DNA of 15,774 nt from Bacillota bacterium (GCA_023459675.1 JAEWTC010000038.1:1-15774); one strand, 5' to 3'; positions 1-6,723 are shown, counted from the first letter of the stretch. A program made the numbers and translations. The notes: generated from the sequence alone by a model not told the origin.

Positions 1-1
1 C

Positions 2-31
2 ACCGATTATCTTTCCAACCGAAAGGCATAG
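2..31 (+). CDS. accC: C-terminal end of a gene cut by the window edge, probably acetyl-CoA carboxylase biotin carboxylase
   Basis: Only nine codons and a TAG stop are visible, reading TDYLSNRKA. The reading frame differs from accD, and the stop lies 8 bases before the accD start. In Bacillota, accC normally sits directly upstream of accD, and biotin carboxylases often end in a short Thr-Asp-aromatic tail. The assignment rests mainly on gene order. An in-frame extension of accD to the window edge is also open, but the spacing and the AGGTG site before the ATG favour two genes. Confidence 0.45.
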   Translation, partial: TDYLSNRKA

Positions 32-39
32 GTGCGGCG

Positions 40-912
40 ATGGCATTGTTCAACAACCGGCTGTTCAAAAAGCCCAACATCCGGCTCGAGGGCGAGGCGG
101 AAACGCCTGCCGCGCCGCAGGCGGACGCGCGGGAGACCGCTGTGGAGTGCGCGGCCTGCAAGGCGTCCGTACCGGAGTCGGCGATGGCCGGGAACGACTA
201 CGTTTGCCCGCTGTGCGGGGCGGCGCAGGCTATGCCCGCGCGCCTGCGCGTGCGCTGGCTGTGCGACGACGGTACCTTTTCGGAGATGGATAAGGATTTG
301 AAGCCCGTGGACCGGCTGCACTTCCCCCAGTATGCCGAGAAGCTGGAAAAAGCGCGGCTGGAAAGCGGGGAGAACGAGGCCGTCATCACCGGCACGGCGC
401 AGATCGGCGGCATGCGCTGCGCGGTGTTCTGCATGGATTGCACCTTCATCATGGGGTCCATGGGCGCGGTGGTGGGCGAGAAAATCACGCGCCTGTTCGA
501 GCACGCCCAAAAGCGCAAGCTGCCCGTGGTGGGGTATACGGTGTCCGGCGGCGCGCGCATTCAGGAGGGCATTTTCTCGCTGATGCAGATGGCCAAAACC
601 AGCGGCGCGGTTTTGAACCACAGCAAAGCGGGGCTTTTGTATATCGCGGTGCTGACCCACCCCACCACCGGCGGGGTGACGGCGTCGTTTGCCATGGAGG
701 CGGACGTCATCCTGGCGGAACCCAACGCGCTCATCGGCTTTGCCGGGCCGCGCGTGATTGAGCAAACCATGCGCCAGAAGCTGCCCGAGGGCTTTCAGCG
801 GGCGGAATTCCTGCTGGAAAAAGGCTTTGTGGACCGTATTGTGCCGCGCGCCGCGCAGAAGCAGGAAATCGCCCAGCTGTTGAAACTCCACGGCGGGGAG
901 GGAAAAGCATGA
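40..912 (+). CDS. accD: Acetyl-CoA carboxylase carboxyltransferase subunit beta
   Basis: This is the beta half of the carboxyltransferase that moves CO2 from biotinyl-BCCP to acetyl-CoA, giving malonyl-CoA for fatty-acid synthesis in the cytoplasm. The 290-residue protein has the usual bacterial AccD length. A zinc ribbon is visible near the N-terminus with cysteines 37, 40, 56 and 59 (CAAC and CPLC pairs). The crotonase-like carboxyltransferase fold follows, with the family motifs SGGARIQEG (near 181-189) and HPTTGGVTASF (near 207-217). The ATG at 40 is preceded by AGGTG with 5-base spacing, and the N-terminus MALFNNRLFKK fits the basic start of other AccDs. Its stop overlaps the accA start in an ATGA, so the two subunits of the alpha2beta2 enzyme are probably translationally coupled. 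Confidence 0.96.
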   Translation: MALFNNRLFKKPNIRLEGEAETPAAPQADARETAVECAACKASVPESAMAGNDYVCPLCGAAQAMPARLRVRWLCDDGTFSEMDKDLKPVDRLHFPQYAEKLEKARLESGENEAVITGTAQIGGMRCAVFCMDCTFIMGSMGAVVGEKITRLFEHAQKRKLPVVGYTVSGGARIQEGIFSLMQMAKTSGAVLNHSKAGLLYIAVLTHPTTGGVTASFAMEADVILAEPNALIGFAGPRVIEQTMRQKLPEGFQRAEFLLEKGFVDRIVPRAAQKQEIAQLLKLHGGEGKA

Positions 913-1694
913 CCGACGCATATCAGCGCGTACAGGCGGCGCGGGCCAAAAACCGCACCACGTCTACGTTCTATATCGGGCAGATGTTCGACGGCTTTCT
1001 GGAGATGCACGGCGACCGCCGCTTCGCGGACGATCACGCCATCGTCGCGGGCGTCGCGTGGCTCAACCAGCGGCCCGTTACCGTGATCGCCATTGAAAAA
1101 GGCGTGGAAACCGAAGAGAAAATCCGGCGCAACTTCGGCTCCGCGCACCCGGAGGGCTACCGCAAGGCGCTCAGGCAAATGCTGCTGGCGGAAAAGTTCC
1201 GCCGCCCCGTGGTGTGCCTAATCGATACCTCCGGCGCGTTTCCCGGCATCGGCGCGGAGGAGCGCGGGCAGGGGCAGGCGATTGCCGAAAACCTGATGAC
1301 CATGATGGGGCTCAAGGTGCCGATCGTATCCGTCCTCATCGGCGAGGGCGGCAGCGGCGGCGCGCTGGCGCTCGCGGTTTCGGACCGGGTGTGGATGCTG
1401 GAAAACGCCGTGTATTCCGTGATATCGCCGGAGGGCGCGGCCTCCATCGTGTGGAAGGACGCGGGCCGGGCGGAGGATGCTAGCGAGGCGCTGAAGCTCA
1501 CCGCGCAGGATTTGCTCTCCTTCGGCGTGGTGGAACGCGTGTTTTCCGAAGAGGGCGGGGATTTTATCAAAGTTTCGCAAACGCTGCGTGCCGCGCTTGC
1601 CGACGAGCTGAAAGCGCTGTGCGCCATGCCGGAGGGTGAACGTACCAAAAAACGATACCAGCGGTTCCGCAAGATGGGGGGTTACGAACTGTGA
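909..1694 (+). CDS. accA: Acetyl-CoA carboxylase carboxyltransferase subunit alpha
   Basis: This is the alpha half of the carboxyltransferase, which binds carboxybiotin and pairs with AccD. The 261-residue protein is shorter than the roughly 315 residues of the E. coli enzyme, mainly at the N-terminus, as seen in other Clostridia. Recognisable AccA motifs are the HGDR segment (34-37), DTSGAFPGIGAEERGQ (106-121), the glycine-rich IGEGGSGGALA loop (144-154) and ISPEGAASI (172-180) with the oxyanion-type glycines. The ATG overlaps the last bases of accD (ATGA, 909-912), and its own stop overlaps the GTG of the next gene. This points to a single polycistronic message with coupled translation. Confidence 0.96.
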   Translation: MTDAYQRVQAARAKNRTTSTFYIGQMFDGFLEMHGDRRFADDHAIVAGVAWLNQRPVTVIAIEKGVETEEKIRRNFGSAHPEGYRKALRQMLLAEKFRRPVVCLIDTSGAFPGIGAEERGQGQAIAENLMTMMGLKVPIVSVLIGEGGSGGALALAVSDRVWMLENAVYSVISPEGAASIVWKDAGRAEDASEALKLTAQDLLSFGVVERVFSEEGGDFIKVSQTLRAALADELKALCAMPEGERTKKRYQRFRKMGGYEL

Positions 1695-2530
1695 TAGCCA
1701 TTATGGTGGACAGCGCGGCGGGTATTTCCCGCCAGGAAGCCGAAGAGCTGGGCGCGTACTACGTGCCCATGACCTATACCTTCGGCGAAAAACAATATGC
1801 TGAGCGTTACCTAGGGGAGAACGGGCGTTTCGAGCCCTTCATCAGCCGGGAGGATATGCAGCGCAAAACCAGCCAGGCTTCGCTGGACGCGTTCATCAAG
1901 GCGTATGAAAAGCAGATGGCCAAGGGCAGGCAGGTGCTTTGCATCACCATTTCGTCCCGCCTTTCGGGCACGTTTGCAAACGCCGTCATGGCGGCGCAGG
2001 AAGTGAACGCCGATCAGATTCAGGTACTGGACAGCCGCAACTGCGCGGGCGGCATCTATTTCCTCATCGTGCGCGCCAAACAGCTGATCAAGGACGGCAA
2101 AACGCTTTCCGAGATTATGGATATACTGGTTGAGGAGCGCAAGAATATCCACAACATTTTCACCGTCAACGATATGACCAACCTCCGCAACTCCGGCAGG
2201 CTGGGCGTGGTGCGCCAAAGCGTGAGCACGATTTTGAACCTGCGCCCCATCCTCTATTTGCAGCAGGGCTCGGTCTATTCCGACGGCACCGCGCGCGGCA
2301 GCCACGAGCAGCTCAAAAAGCTGACCGAAGCCGTGCCCGAAGGCGTGCGCTACGTGGTGATCCACAGCCACACCGAAAACCCGAACCTGCCCCAGCTCCA
2401 CGCCATGCTCCGCGCCCGCCTGGGCGAAAACCTTTCCATGCGCGTGGTCAGCCTCGGCCCCGTGCTCACCATCCACCTGGGCTTAACCTATCTGGGCGTG
2501 TGCTGGATGGACGGACTCCAAATGGTATAA
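1691..2530 (+). CDS. DegV family fatty-acid-binding protein
   Basis: DegV proteins bind long-chain fatty acids in a two-domain alpha/beta fold; some work as FakB, presenting fatty acids to the kinase FakA. At 279 residues the length is typical. Family hallmarks are the N-terminal VDSAAG (6-11), the KTSQAS segment (59-64, equivalent to the lipid-contacting TSQPS), ISSRLSGTF (87-95) and the NDMTNLRNSGRLG stretch in the second half. Translation starts at a GTG overlapping the accA stop by 4 bases, with GGGGG in the end of accA as a possible ribosome site. Its place as last gene of a fatty-acid synthesis operon fits a role in fatty-acid handling, but the ligand and any kinase partner are inference. 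A terminator follows 36 bases after the stop. Confidence 0.9.
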   Translation: MIAIMVDSAAGISRQEAEELGAYYVPMTYTFGEKQYAERYLGENGRFEPFISREDMQRKTSQASLDAFIKAYEKQMAKGRQVLCITISSRLSGTFANAVMAAQEVNADQIQVLDSRNCAGGIYFLIVRAKQLIKDGKTLSEIMDILVEERKNIHNIFTVNDMTNLRNSGRLGVVRQSVSTILNLRPILYLQQGSVYSDGTARGSHEQLKKLTEAVPEGVRYVVIHSHTENPNLPQLHAMLRARLGENLSMRVVSLGPVLTIHLGLTYLGVCWMDGLQMV

Positions 2531-2565
2531 TGCGGGCGCGAATTGCCGCAACGATCCAGGGATAT

Positions 2566-2600
2566 AAGGGGCACGCCCGGTAAGGCGTGCCCCTTCTTTT
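2566..2600 (+). terminator. Intrinsic terminator of the acc-degV operon
   Basis: A perfect 12-bp stem (2566-2577 with 2584-2595) encloses the loop CGGTAA, and a short T-rich tail TTCTTTT runs out to 2600. It sits just downstream of degV and separates the lipid operon from the efflux-pump unit. Confidence 0.92.
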
Positions 2601-2630
2601 GCATCGGCCGGGCAAGCGCGGCGCGGGGAC

Positions 2631-2659
2631 TTTACTTCGCGGATCGGCTGTGCTATGCT
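2631..2659 (+). promoter_or_regulatory. Predicted sigma-A promoter of the MFS efflux gene
   Basis: The -35 box is TTTACT (2631-2636) and the -10 box is TATGCT (2654-2659), with exactly 17 bases between them. Transcription would begin near 2666, leaving a leader of about 190 nt before the pump's ATG. The position just after the acc terminator supports independent expression. Confidence 0.6.
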
Positions 2660-2696
2660 TGCCGCGGCAGACTGATCGACCAAGGAGGTACACCCC

Positions 2697-2735
2697 GTGA
2701 TTCTCTGCATTGCTTCCGCTCCATGCAAGGTCTGA
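2697..2735 (+). CDS. Putative 12-residue leader peptide upstream of the MFS efflux gene
   Basis: A GTG-started frame encodes MILCIASAPCKV and stops at TGA. It has the strongest ribosome site in the neighbourhood: AAGGAGGT at 2682-2689 with 7 bases before the GTG. A full Shine-Dalgarno in front of such a tiny frame, within the untranslated leader of a drug-efflux gene, resembles the leader peptides of erm, cat and mef attenuators, where antibiotic-stalled ribosomes reshape the mRNA. The second half of the frame overlaps the 5' arm of a hairpin and the whole of an alternative pairing segment (2723-2732). No homology to a known leader peptide is recognised, so function is inferred from position and structure. 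Confidence 0.55.
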   Translation: MILCIASAPCKV

Positions 2736-2756
2736 CAGGGCGAACCCGCATGGAGC
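2718..2756 (+). promoter_or_regulatory. Hairpin 1 of the MFS leader, overlapping the leader peptide
   Basis: GCTCCATGC (2718-2726) and GCATGGAGC (2748-2756) form a perfect 9-bp stem. Next to it GGG (2738-2740) can pair with CCC (2745-2747) around a CGAA tetraloop, stacking directly on the stem's 3' arm and leaving an 11-nt bulge. The 5' arm is codons 8 to 10 of the leader peptide, so a translating ribosome would melt it. No T-tract follows, so it is not a terminator. Confidence 0.6.
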
Positions 2757-2803
2757 ACTAACGCAGGCGCGGCCATAGGCTCGCTTGCCCTACATTCGTC
2801 CCG

Positions 2804-2827
2804 ATGGACTTTGCATTTCTAAATTGA
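2804..2827 (+). CDS. Possible second mini-ORF spanning the SD-sequestering hairpin
   Basis: ATG at 2804 opens a seven-codon frame reading MDFAFLN and ending at TGA. It covers the 5' arm of the hairpin that hides the pump's ribosome site, so its translation would open that hairpin. No Shine-Dalgarno is visible in front of it, which makes it a weak candidate; chance is a real alternative. Confidence 0.2.
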   Translation: MDFAFLN

Positions 2828-2852
2828 AACTGGATTTAGAAGGAGCAAAGTC
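2807..2852 (+). promoter_or_regulatory. Hairpin 2: sequesters the ribosome binding site of the MFS gene
   Basis: The lower stem is GACTTTGC (2807-2814) with GCAAAGTC (2845-2852), 8 perfect pairs. The upper stem is TTCTAAAT (2817-2824) with ATTTAGAA (2834-2841), another 8 perfect pairs. The two are split by a small internal loop and closed by a 9-nt loop. The pump's Shine-Dalgarno AAGGAG (2840-2845) lies in the 3' arm across that internal loop, 9 bases before the ATG at 2855. When folded, the structure should block initiation. The 5' arm can instead pair with 2723-2732 in the leader peptide, freeing the site. Confidence 0.72.
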
Positions 2853-2854
2853 TC

Positions 2855-4153
2855 ATGCATCAACTACAGATTTTCGTCAAACAGCTTCGCGGCTTTTTGA
2901 TTTTATGGTCAACCCAATCGTTTTCCGCGCTGGGCAGCTCCATGACGAGCTTCGCCCTGATCATCTGGTCGTATCAGCGGCAGGGATCGGCGCTGACCAC
3001 AGCCCTGCTCACTGTGTGCTCGTACGCGCCGTATGTGCTGATGAGCATCTTCGCGGGCGCGCTGAGCGACCGTTGGAACAAGAAAATGACAATGCTCATA
3101 TGTGACAGCTTTGCCGCACTGTGCACGGTGGCGACTCTTGTTCTGCTGCAAACGGGCAGGCTTGCGATTTGGCATCTATACGGCCTCAACGCGCTCAACG
3201 GCATGATGAACACCGTGCAGCAGCCCGCGTCGGATGTGGCCGTAAGCCTGCTAACGCCCAAGGAGCACTACCAGCGGATCAGCGGCATGCGCTCGTTTTC
3301 CACCTCGCTGGTCAATATCCTGACGCCTGTGCTGGCTTCGGCCTTACTGGCTTTCACAGGCATCCAGGCCGTGATTGTGTTCGACCTGTTCACATTCGCG
3401 TTCGCGTTTTGCTCACTCCTGTTTTTTGTGCGTATACCGGAGGTCCCGGACGAGCAAAAGAAAAAGGAAACCGTGCTGCGCTCGGCGCGGGCAGGCCTGC
3501 GTTACCTGCGCAACAACCGGGGCATCCTCGACCTGATACTGTTCCTGGCTGCGATCAACTTTACCGCGTCCATCTACAACGCGGCGCTGCCCGCGATGCT
3601 GCTGTCCCGCGAGGGCGGGGGCGAGGTGGCGCTCGGGGCTGTGAACGCGGTGACGGGCGTTGCGCTTTTAATCGGCAGCGTGGCAAGCTCCCTGTTGCCC
3701 GCGCCTAAAAGCCGCGTACGCGTGATCATGAATTCGCTGCTGATCTCCATGAGCACGGAAAATTTCATGCTCGCCTTCGGACGCTCGGTGCCCATGTGGT
3801 GCGCCGCTGCGGTGACGGGCTGGATCGCGATCCCGCTGATGGGGGCGAACATGGATGTGCTGCTGCGCAACCACATCCCGCTTCCTATGCAGGGGCGGGT
3901 GTTTTCCGTGCGCAACACGCTCCAGTTCTTCACCATCCCCATCGGTTATTTCCTGGGCGGCGTGCTGGTAGACGGCGTGTTCGAACCCCTGATGGCCGCC
4001 CAGCCGCCGCAGTCCGTCCTGCTCGCTGCCTTCGGCTCGGGCAAGGGCTCCGGCGCAGCGTTCCTATTCTTCGTGATCGCGTTCCTTGGAGTGATCACGT
4101 GCCTGATCTTCCGGAGGGATCGGCAGATTTGGGGGCTGGAAATAAAAGAATAA
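2855..4153 (+). CDS. MFS transporter, macrolide-efflux-like drug exporter
   Basis: This 432-residue protein is an integral membrane transporter with about 12 hydrophobic helices, of the DHA3/MFS_3 type that includes Mef macrolide pumps and enterobactin exporters. These use the proton gradient to expel small molecules. The signature cytoplasmic loop between helices 2 and 3 is clear: FAGALSDRWNKK at residues 66-77. The N-terminal segment WSTQSFSALGSSMTSFAL (18-35) matches the family's first helix. The start is set by GAAGGAG (2839-2845) nine bases before the ATG. It has its own promoter and a structured leader, and the preceding operon is terminated, so it is a single-gene unit. The regulatory leader suggests induction by a ribosome-targeting drug, but the substrate cannot be read from the sequence. 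Confidence 0.88.
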   Translation: MHQLQIFVKQLRGFLILWSTQSFSALGSSMTSFALIIWSYQRQGSALTTALLTVCSYAPYVLMSIFAGALSDRWNKKMTMLICDSFAALCTVATLVLLQTGRLAIWHLYGLNALNGMMNTVQQPASDVAVSLLTPKEHYQRISGMRSFSTSLVNILTPVLASALLAFTGIQAVIVFDLFTFAFAFCSLLFFVRIPEVPDEQKKKETVLRSARAGLRYLRNNRGILDLILFLAAINFTASIYNAALPAMLLSREGGGEVALGAVNAVTGVALLIGSVASSLLPAPKSRVRVIMNSLLISMSTENFMLAFGRSVPMWCAAAVTGWIAIPLMGANMDVLLRNHIPLPMQGRVFSVRNTLQFFTIPIGYFLGGVLVDGVFEPLMAAQPPQSVLLAAFGSGKGSGAAFLFFVIAFLGVITCLIFRRDRQIWGLEIKE

Positions 4154-4156
4154 AGG

Positions 4157-4198
4157 AAACGGCTCTCTGCCCGCAGGGCGGGAGCCGTTTGTATTTAT
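4157..4198. terminator. Bidirectional terminator between the convergent MFS and GNAT genes
   Basis: AAACGGCTC (4157-4165) pairs perfectly with GAGCCGTTT (4182-4190), with a further six pairs inside (4167-4172 with 4176-4181) around the loop GCA. On the plus strand GTATTTATT follows; on the minus strand the bases before the stem read as a T-rich tail. It starts 3 bases after the MFS stop and lies 9 bases before the end of the minus-strand gene, so it can serve both. Confidence 0.9.
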
Positions 4199-4206
4199 TC
4201 GGATGG

Positions 4207-4653
4207 TTACAATTTCTTTGCCATGCAGAGGGCGGTCTCCTGCTCGGTATACTTCCCAAAATTCGGGCAATCGGAGAAGCCCAGTTTGTGGTAAAAAGCG
4301 ATGGCGGCGGTGTTGACCCTGCGGGTTTCTAGCACGAGCCGGGTATAGCCAAGCGCCTGGGCTTTTGCTTCCAGCGCTTTTATGATGGCCGTACCTACGC
4401 CCTGCGTATTCGGGCGGGCATATACGCGCTTGACTTCGGCGGCGGTTTCCGTAAACGGCCGCAGCGCGCCGCAGCCGTAGGGAACGCCGTCCGCATAGGC
4501 GACCACGAACGCGGAACGCTCGTTTTCCGCATCCTCGTCGGAAAAGCTCCCCTCGCCGCTCGCGCCGGTGATCTTTGTGAGCGCGGCGTTCAGCTCCGCA
4601 AGCATTGAAACGGCTTCGGGGCTGATCGCGCTCGTTTCTCTGATTTCGATCAT
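4207..4653 (-). CDS. GNAT family N-acetyltransferase
   Basis: The 148-residue protein is a single-domain Gcn5-type acetyltransferase, which transfers acetyl from acetyl-CoA to an amine of a small molecule or protein. The acetyl-CoA binding motif A is VKRVYARPNTQGVGTAI (74-90), with the pyrophosphate-binding Q84-G85-V86-G87-T88-A89 turn after the beta strand. Motif B follows with NTAAIAFYHKLGF (114-126), where Tyr121 is the usual general acid. The substrate is unknown. It begins 7 bases after the galactanase stop on the same strand and lacks a clear ribosome site of its own, so coupled translation from the galactanase message is likely. Nothing in the galactan pathway calls for this enzyme, so the linkage may be incidental. 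Confidence 0.88.
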   Translation of the reverse strand: MIEIRETSAISPEAVSMLAELNAALTKITGASGEGSFSDEDAENERSAFVVAYADGVPYGCGALRPFTETAAEVKRVYARPNTQGVGTAIIKALEAKAQALGYTRLVLETRRVNTAAIAFYHKLGFSDCPNFGKYTEQETALCMAKKL

Positions 4654-4660
4654 AAACCCG

Positions 4661-6553
4661 TCACTTCGCCTTGTTGAGCATCCAGTCGTCCAGCTTGCCC
4701 CACGGACCGGAGCCGGCGGCTTTCACGTACGCGCCCACGGTCACCGTACCGTCCGTCACGGGGATGTTCTCGATCACCGGGTGCTGCCACTCCTGCCATT
4801 TGGTTACGGCCATCGGCGCGGTCGCCCAGGTTTCGCCGTTCAGGATCACGTAGATATACATGTCCTGTTCCTTCGCGTCGCCGCCGTGAATGTAAAGGCT
4901 GAAATTGTAATTGCCGGGCGCAAGCCCAGTCACCGTCTGCTCCACGCGGAACTCCACGGCTTCGGGATCGTAGAAGTGGAACAGGCCCTTGCCGCTTTTG
5001 ATGTCGTTCACGCTCTCCGCGCGGTATACCTGGTCGGTCACGCCGCCGATGTTTTCCACCTTCCACATATCCATGGCTTCGTCTTCAAAGCCGGGGTTCA
5101 GCAGGTAGTTGTCCGCGGTGATGGTCAGGGTGCAGCGCACGGGCATCCCGTTTGCCGTACCGTCGATTTCGTACACGCCCACGCCCGCCGTTTCCGCCTG
5201 CGCCAGCTGGTCCGCGTCCCAGGTTACCGGCACGGGTTCGGTGCTGCCGTCGTTCATCACGGCGTTTACGGTTTCCGGAAGCAGTACCGGGTCTCCCGCA
5301 AAGCCCAGCGCGACGGCGTTTTGGGTGCTGTCCACCCGGCGCTCCGCCGTGGAGCCGGTGCGGCAGTACAGCGGAAAGTGAAGCGTCGGCAGGGGAACCC
5401 CATGAAAATCAAACAGCGCCTGATTGTCCCACGAGGAGCCGCCGTAATACAGCCCCGCGTCGTTTGGATCATAGCTCCCCGCGTGGGAGGAGGCCCAGCC
5501 GGAGCCGAACTGTTCCCATAAGGCTTCCTGTTTTTCCTGCGTATCACCGGGCACGGGCAGCCACGCGGGCTCCCAGTAGGCAAGGCCCATCGCGCCGCCG
5601 TTTACCGCTGCCTGGGTTACGGCGCGCATGGCGTTCATCTGCCCCTGCACGGTGGCGGCGTAATCCATCGCCGCGCCCGTCGCGGGTACGGAGTTGGGTT
5701 GAAAATCGCCGTTTTCTTCCGTATATACATAGCTTGTTTCCGCCACGAAGGTCTTCTTGCCGTATTCCGCGGAAACGGATTTCAGCACCTCTTCCAGGTT
5801 TGCCAGCGTTCCGTGCCAGAAGGGGTAGTAGCTCACGGCGTATACGTCGTAATCCACGCTGCGCGCCCATAAAAGCCTGGCATAGCGCGCGTCCGGCTTG
5901 GAAAAATGCAGCGCTACCAGCGCGCCCGGCGCCGCCTCGCGCACGGCGCGGCTGCCCGCTTTCATCAAAACGGCCATATCGTTCCAGTTGGTCACGCCCG
6001 CCATCGCGCCGTCGGTTTCGTTGCCCACCTGCACCATCAGGATCTCCGCGCCCGCGGCGCTGATGGCCTGCAGGCTTGCGAGGGTATAGGCATACAGCGC
6101 GTCGGCCTTTTCTTCCACCGCCATGCCCTGCCAGGCCTTCGGGCTCATTTGTTTTTTGGGGTCGGCCCAGAAATCGCTGTAATGGAAATCCACAATCAGT
6201 TTTAGCCCTGCCAGCGCTGCGCGCCGCCCGATCTCGCAGGCGGTGTTCAAATCGCACACGCCGCCGCCGTAGGCGTTGCCTTCGCCGTCGTACGGGTTTA
6301 CCCACACGCGCACGCGCACGGCGCCAAACCCGCCCTCTTTGAGAAGCGCAAACAAATCGGCGGGATCGCCGTTTTGGTCTTTGAAGGTCAAGCCGCTGTT
6401 TTCCAGCGAAAGCACGCTGGAAACGTCCGCGGAAAACAGAAAATCATCCGGCAAACCCTCCACGGGCGTTGCGAAAACCCCGTCCGCCGCCGCCGTACTC
6501 ATCAGCATTGCGCACAGCGCGGCAACCGCCGCAACCCGCAATCGTTTCTTCAT
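4661..6553 (-). CDS. Secreted GH53 endo-beta-1,4-galactanase with Ig-like and carbohydrate-binding modules
   Basis: The enzyme is predicted to hydrolyse internal beta-1,4-galactosyl bonds of type I arabinogalactan/galactan outside the cell. The chosen ATG at 6553 follows AGGGGGA and begins a signal peptide (MKKRLR, hydrophobic core, cleavage around TAAAD, residues 20-25); a start nine codons upstream at 6580 is open but lacks this logic. The GH53 barrel spans about 30-385: FSADVSSV at the first strand, VRVRVWVNPY, DFHYSDFWADP, the acid/base Glu179 in QVGNE and the nucleophile Glu272 in FVAETSY. Residues about 400-480 look like a bacterial Ig-like linker domain (LPETVNAVM... VPVTWDA). Residues 482-630 form a beta-rich module starting LLNPGFED, resembling CBM61-type galactan binders. 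There is no lipobox, LPXTG or SLH anchor. It is divergent from the sugar importer. Confidence 0.9.
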   Translation of the reverse strand: MKKRLRVAAVAALCAMLMSTAAADGVFATPVEGLPDDFLFSADVSSVLSLENSGLTFKDQNGDPADLFALLKEGGFGAVRVRVWVNPYDGEGNAYGGGVCDLNTACEIGRRAALAGLKLIVDFHYSDFWADPKKQMSPKAWQGMAVEEKADALYAYTLASLQAISAAGAEILMVQVGNETDGAMAGVTNWNDMAVLMKAGSRAVREAAPGALVALHFSKPDARYARLLWARSVDYDVYAVSYYPFWHGTLANLEEVLKSVSAEYGKKTFVAETSYVYTEENGDFQPNSVPATGAAMDYAATVQGQMNAMRAVTQAAVNGGAMGLAYWEPAWLPVPGDTQEKQEALWEQFGSGWASSHAGSYDPNDAGLYYGGSSWDNQALFDFHGVPLPTLHFPLYCRTGSTAERRVDSTQNAVALGFAGDPVLLPETVNAVMNDGSTEPVPVTWDADQLAQAETAGVGVYEIDGTANGMPVRCTLTITADNYLLNPGFEDEAMDMWKVENIGGVTDQVYRAESVNDIKSGKGLFHFYDPEAVEFRVEQTVTGLAPGNYNFSLYIHGGDAKEQDMYIYVILNGETWATAPMAVTKWQEWQHPVIENIPVTDGTVTVGAYVKAAGSGPWGKLDDWMLNKAK

Positions 6554-6599
6554 GGGAACTTCCCCCTTTTCCGGTTTCAAAGCGCCGTTTGCCGGTTAT

Positions 6600-6629
6600 A
6601 GTATAGCATATAAAAAAACCGGCGGACAA
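6600..6629 (-). promoter_or_regulatory. Predicted promoter of the GH53 galactanase
   Basis: On the minus strand the -10 is TATACT (6600-6605) with an extended TGC just before it, and the -35 is TTGTCC (6624-6629), 18 bases apart. Transcription would start near 6593, about 40 bases before the ATG at 6553. The -10 lies within an inverted repeat CCGGTT/AACCGG (6592-6597 and 6617-6622). Confidence 0.65.
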
Positions 6630-6640
6630 TATGCCCGCCG
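6612..6640 (-). terminator. Terminator-like hairpin upstream of the galactanase, overlapping its -35 region
   Basis: Read on the minus strand, CGGCGGGC (6640-6633) pairs with GTCCGCCG (6627-6620) around ATATT, with one G-U, and seven T residues follow at 6618-6612. This has the form of an intrinsic terminator, yet it precedes the galactanase rather than following a gene and shares bases with the -35 box. It may block antisense read-through from the importer side, act as an attenuator, or be coincidental to the promoter. Confidence 0.45.
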
Positions 6641-6694
6641 CGCGCGCTGTTCCCGTTCCTTGCTGCCAATTTATACCTATACGGCGCAGATGGA

Positions 6695-6723
6695 TTGACA
6701 CGGGTTTTGGAGCGTGATATAGT
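6695..6723 (+). promoter_or_regulatory. Strong sigma-A promoter of the sugar importer operon
   Basis: A consensus TTGACA (6695-6700) is followed after 17 bases by TATAGT (6718-6723), with an extended -10 TGA at 6715-6717. The start site would be near 6730, where a GTACAGTAC pseudo-palindrome (6728-6736) sits. The promoter is back to back with that of the galactanase. Confidence 0.88.

Noticed and set aside
7..921. 304-codon open frame on the minus strand
   Set aside because: It mirrors accD, whose motifs are unmistakable. Long antisense frames are common in GC-rich genes, and this one is rich in His/Arg/Ala with no recognisable domain.
2723..2761. ATG-started 12-codon frame in the MFS leader (MQGLTGRTRMEH)
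   Set aside because: It has no ribosome site, unlike the GTG frame that overlaps it.
4568..5521. 317-codon plus-strand frame over the galactanase C-terminus
   Set aside because: Antisense shadow of the galactanase; composition is His/Arg/Val-heavy and it spans two real minus-strand genes.
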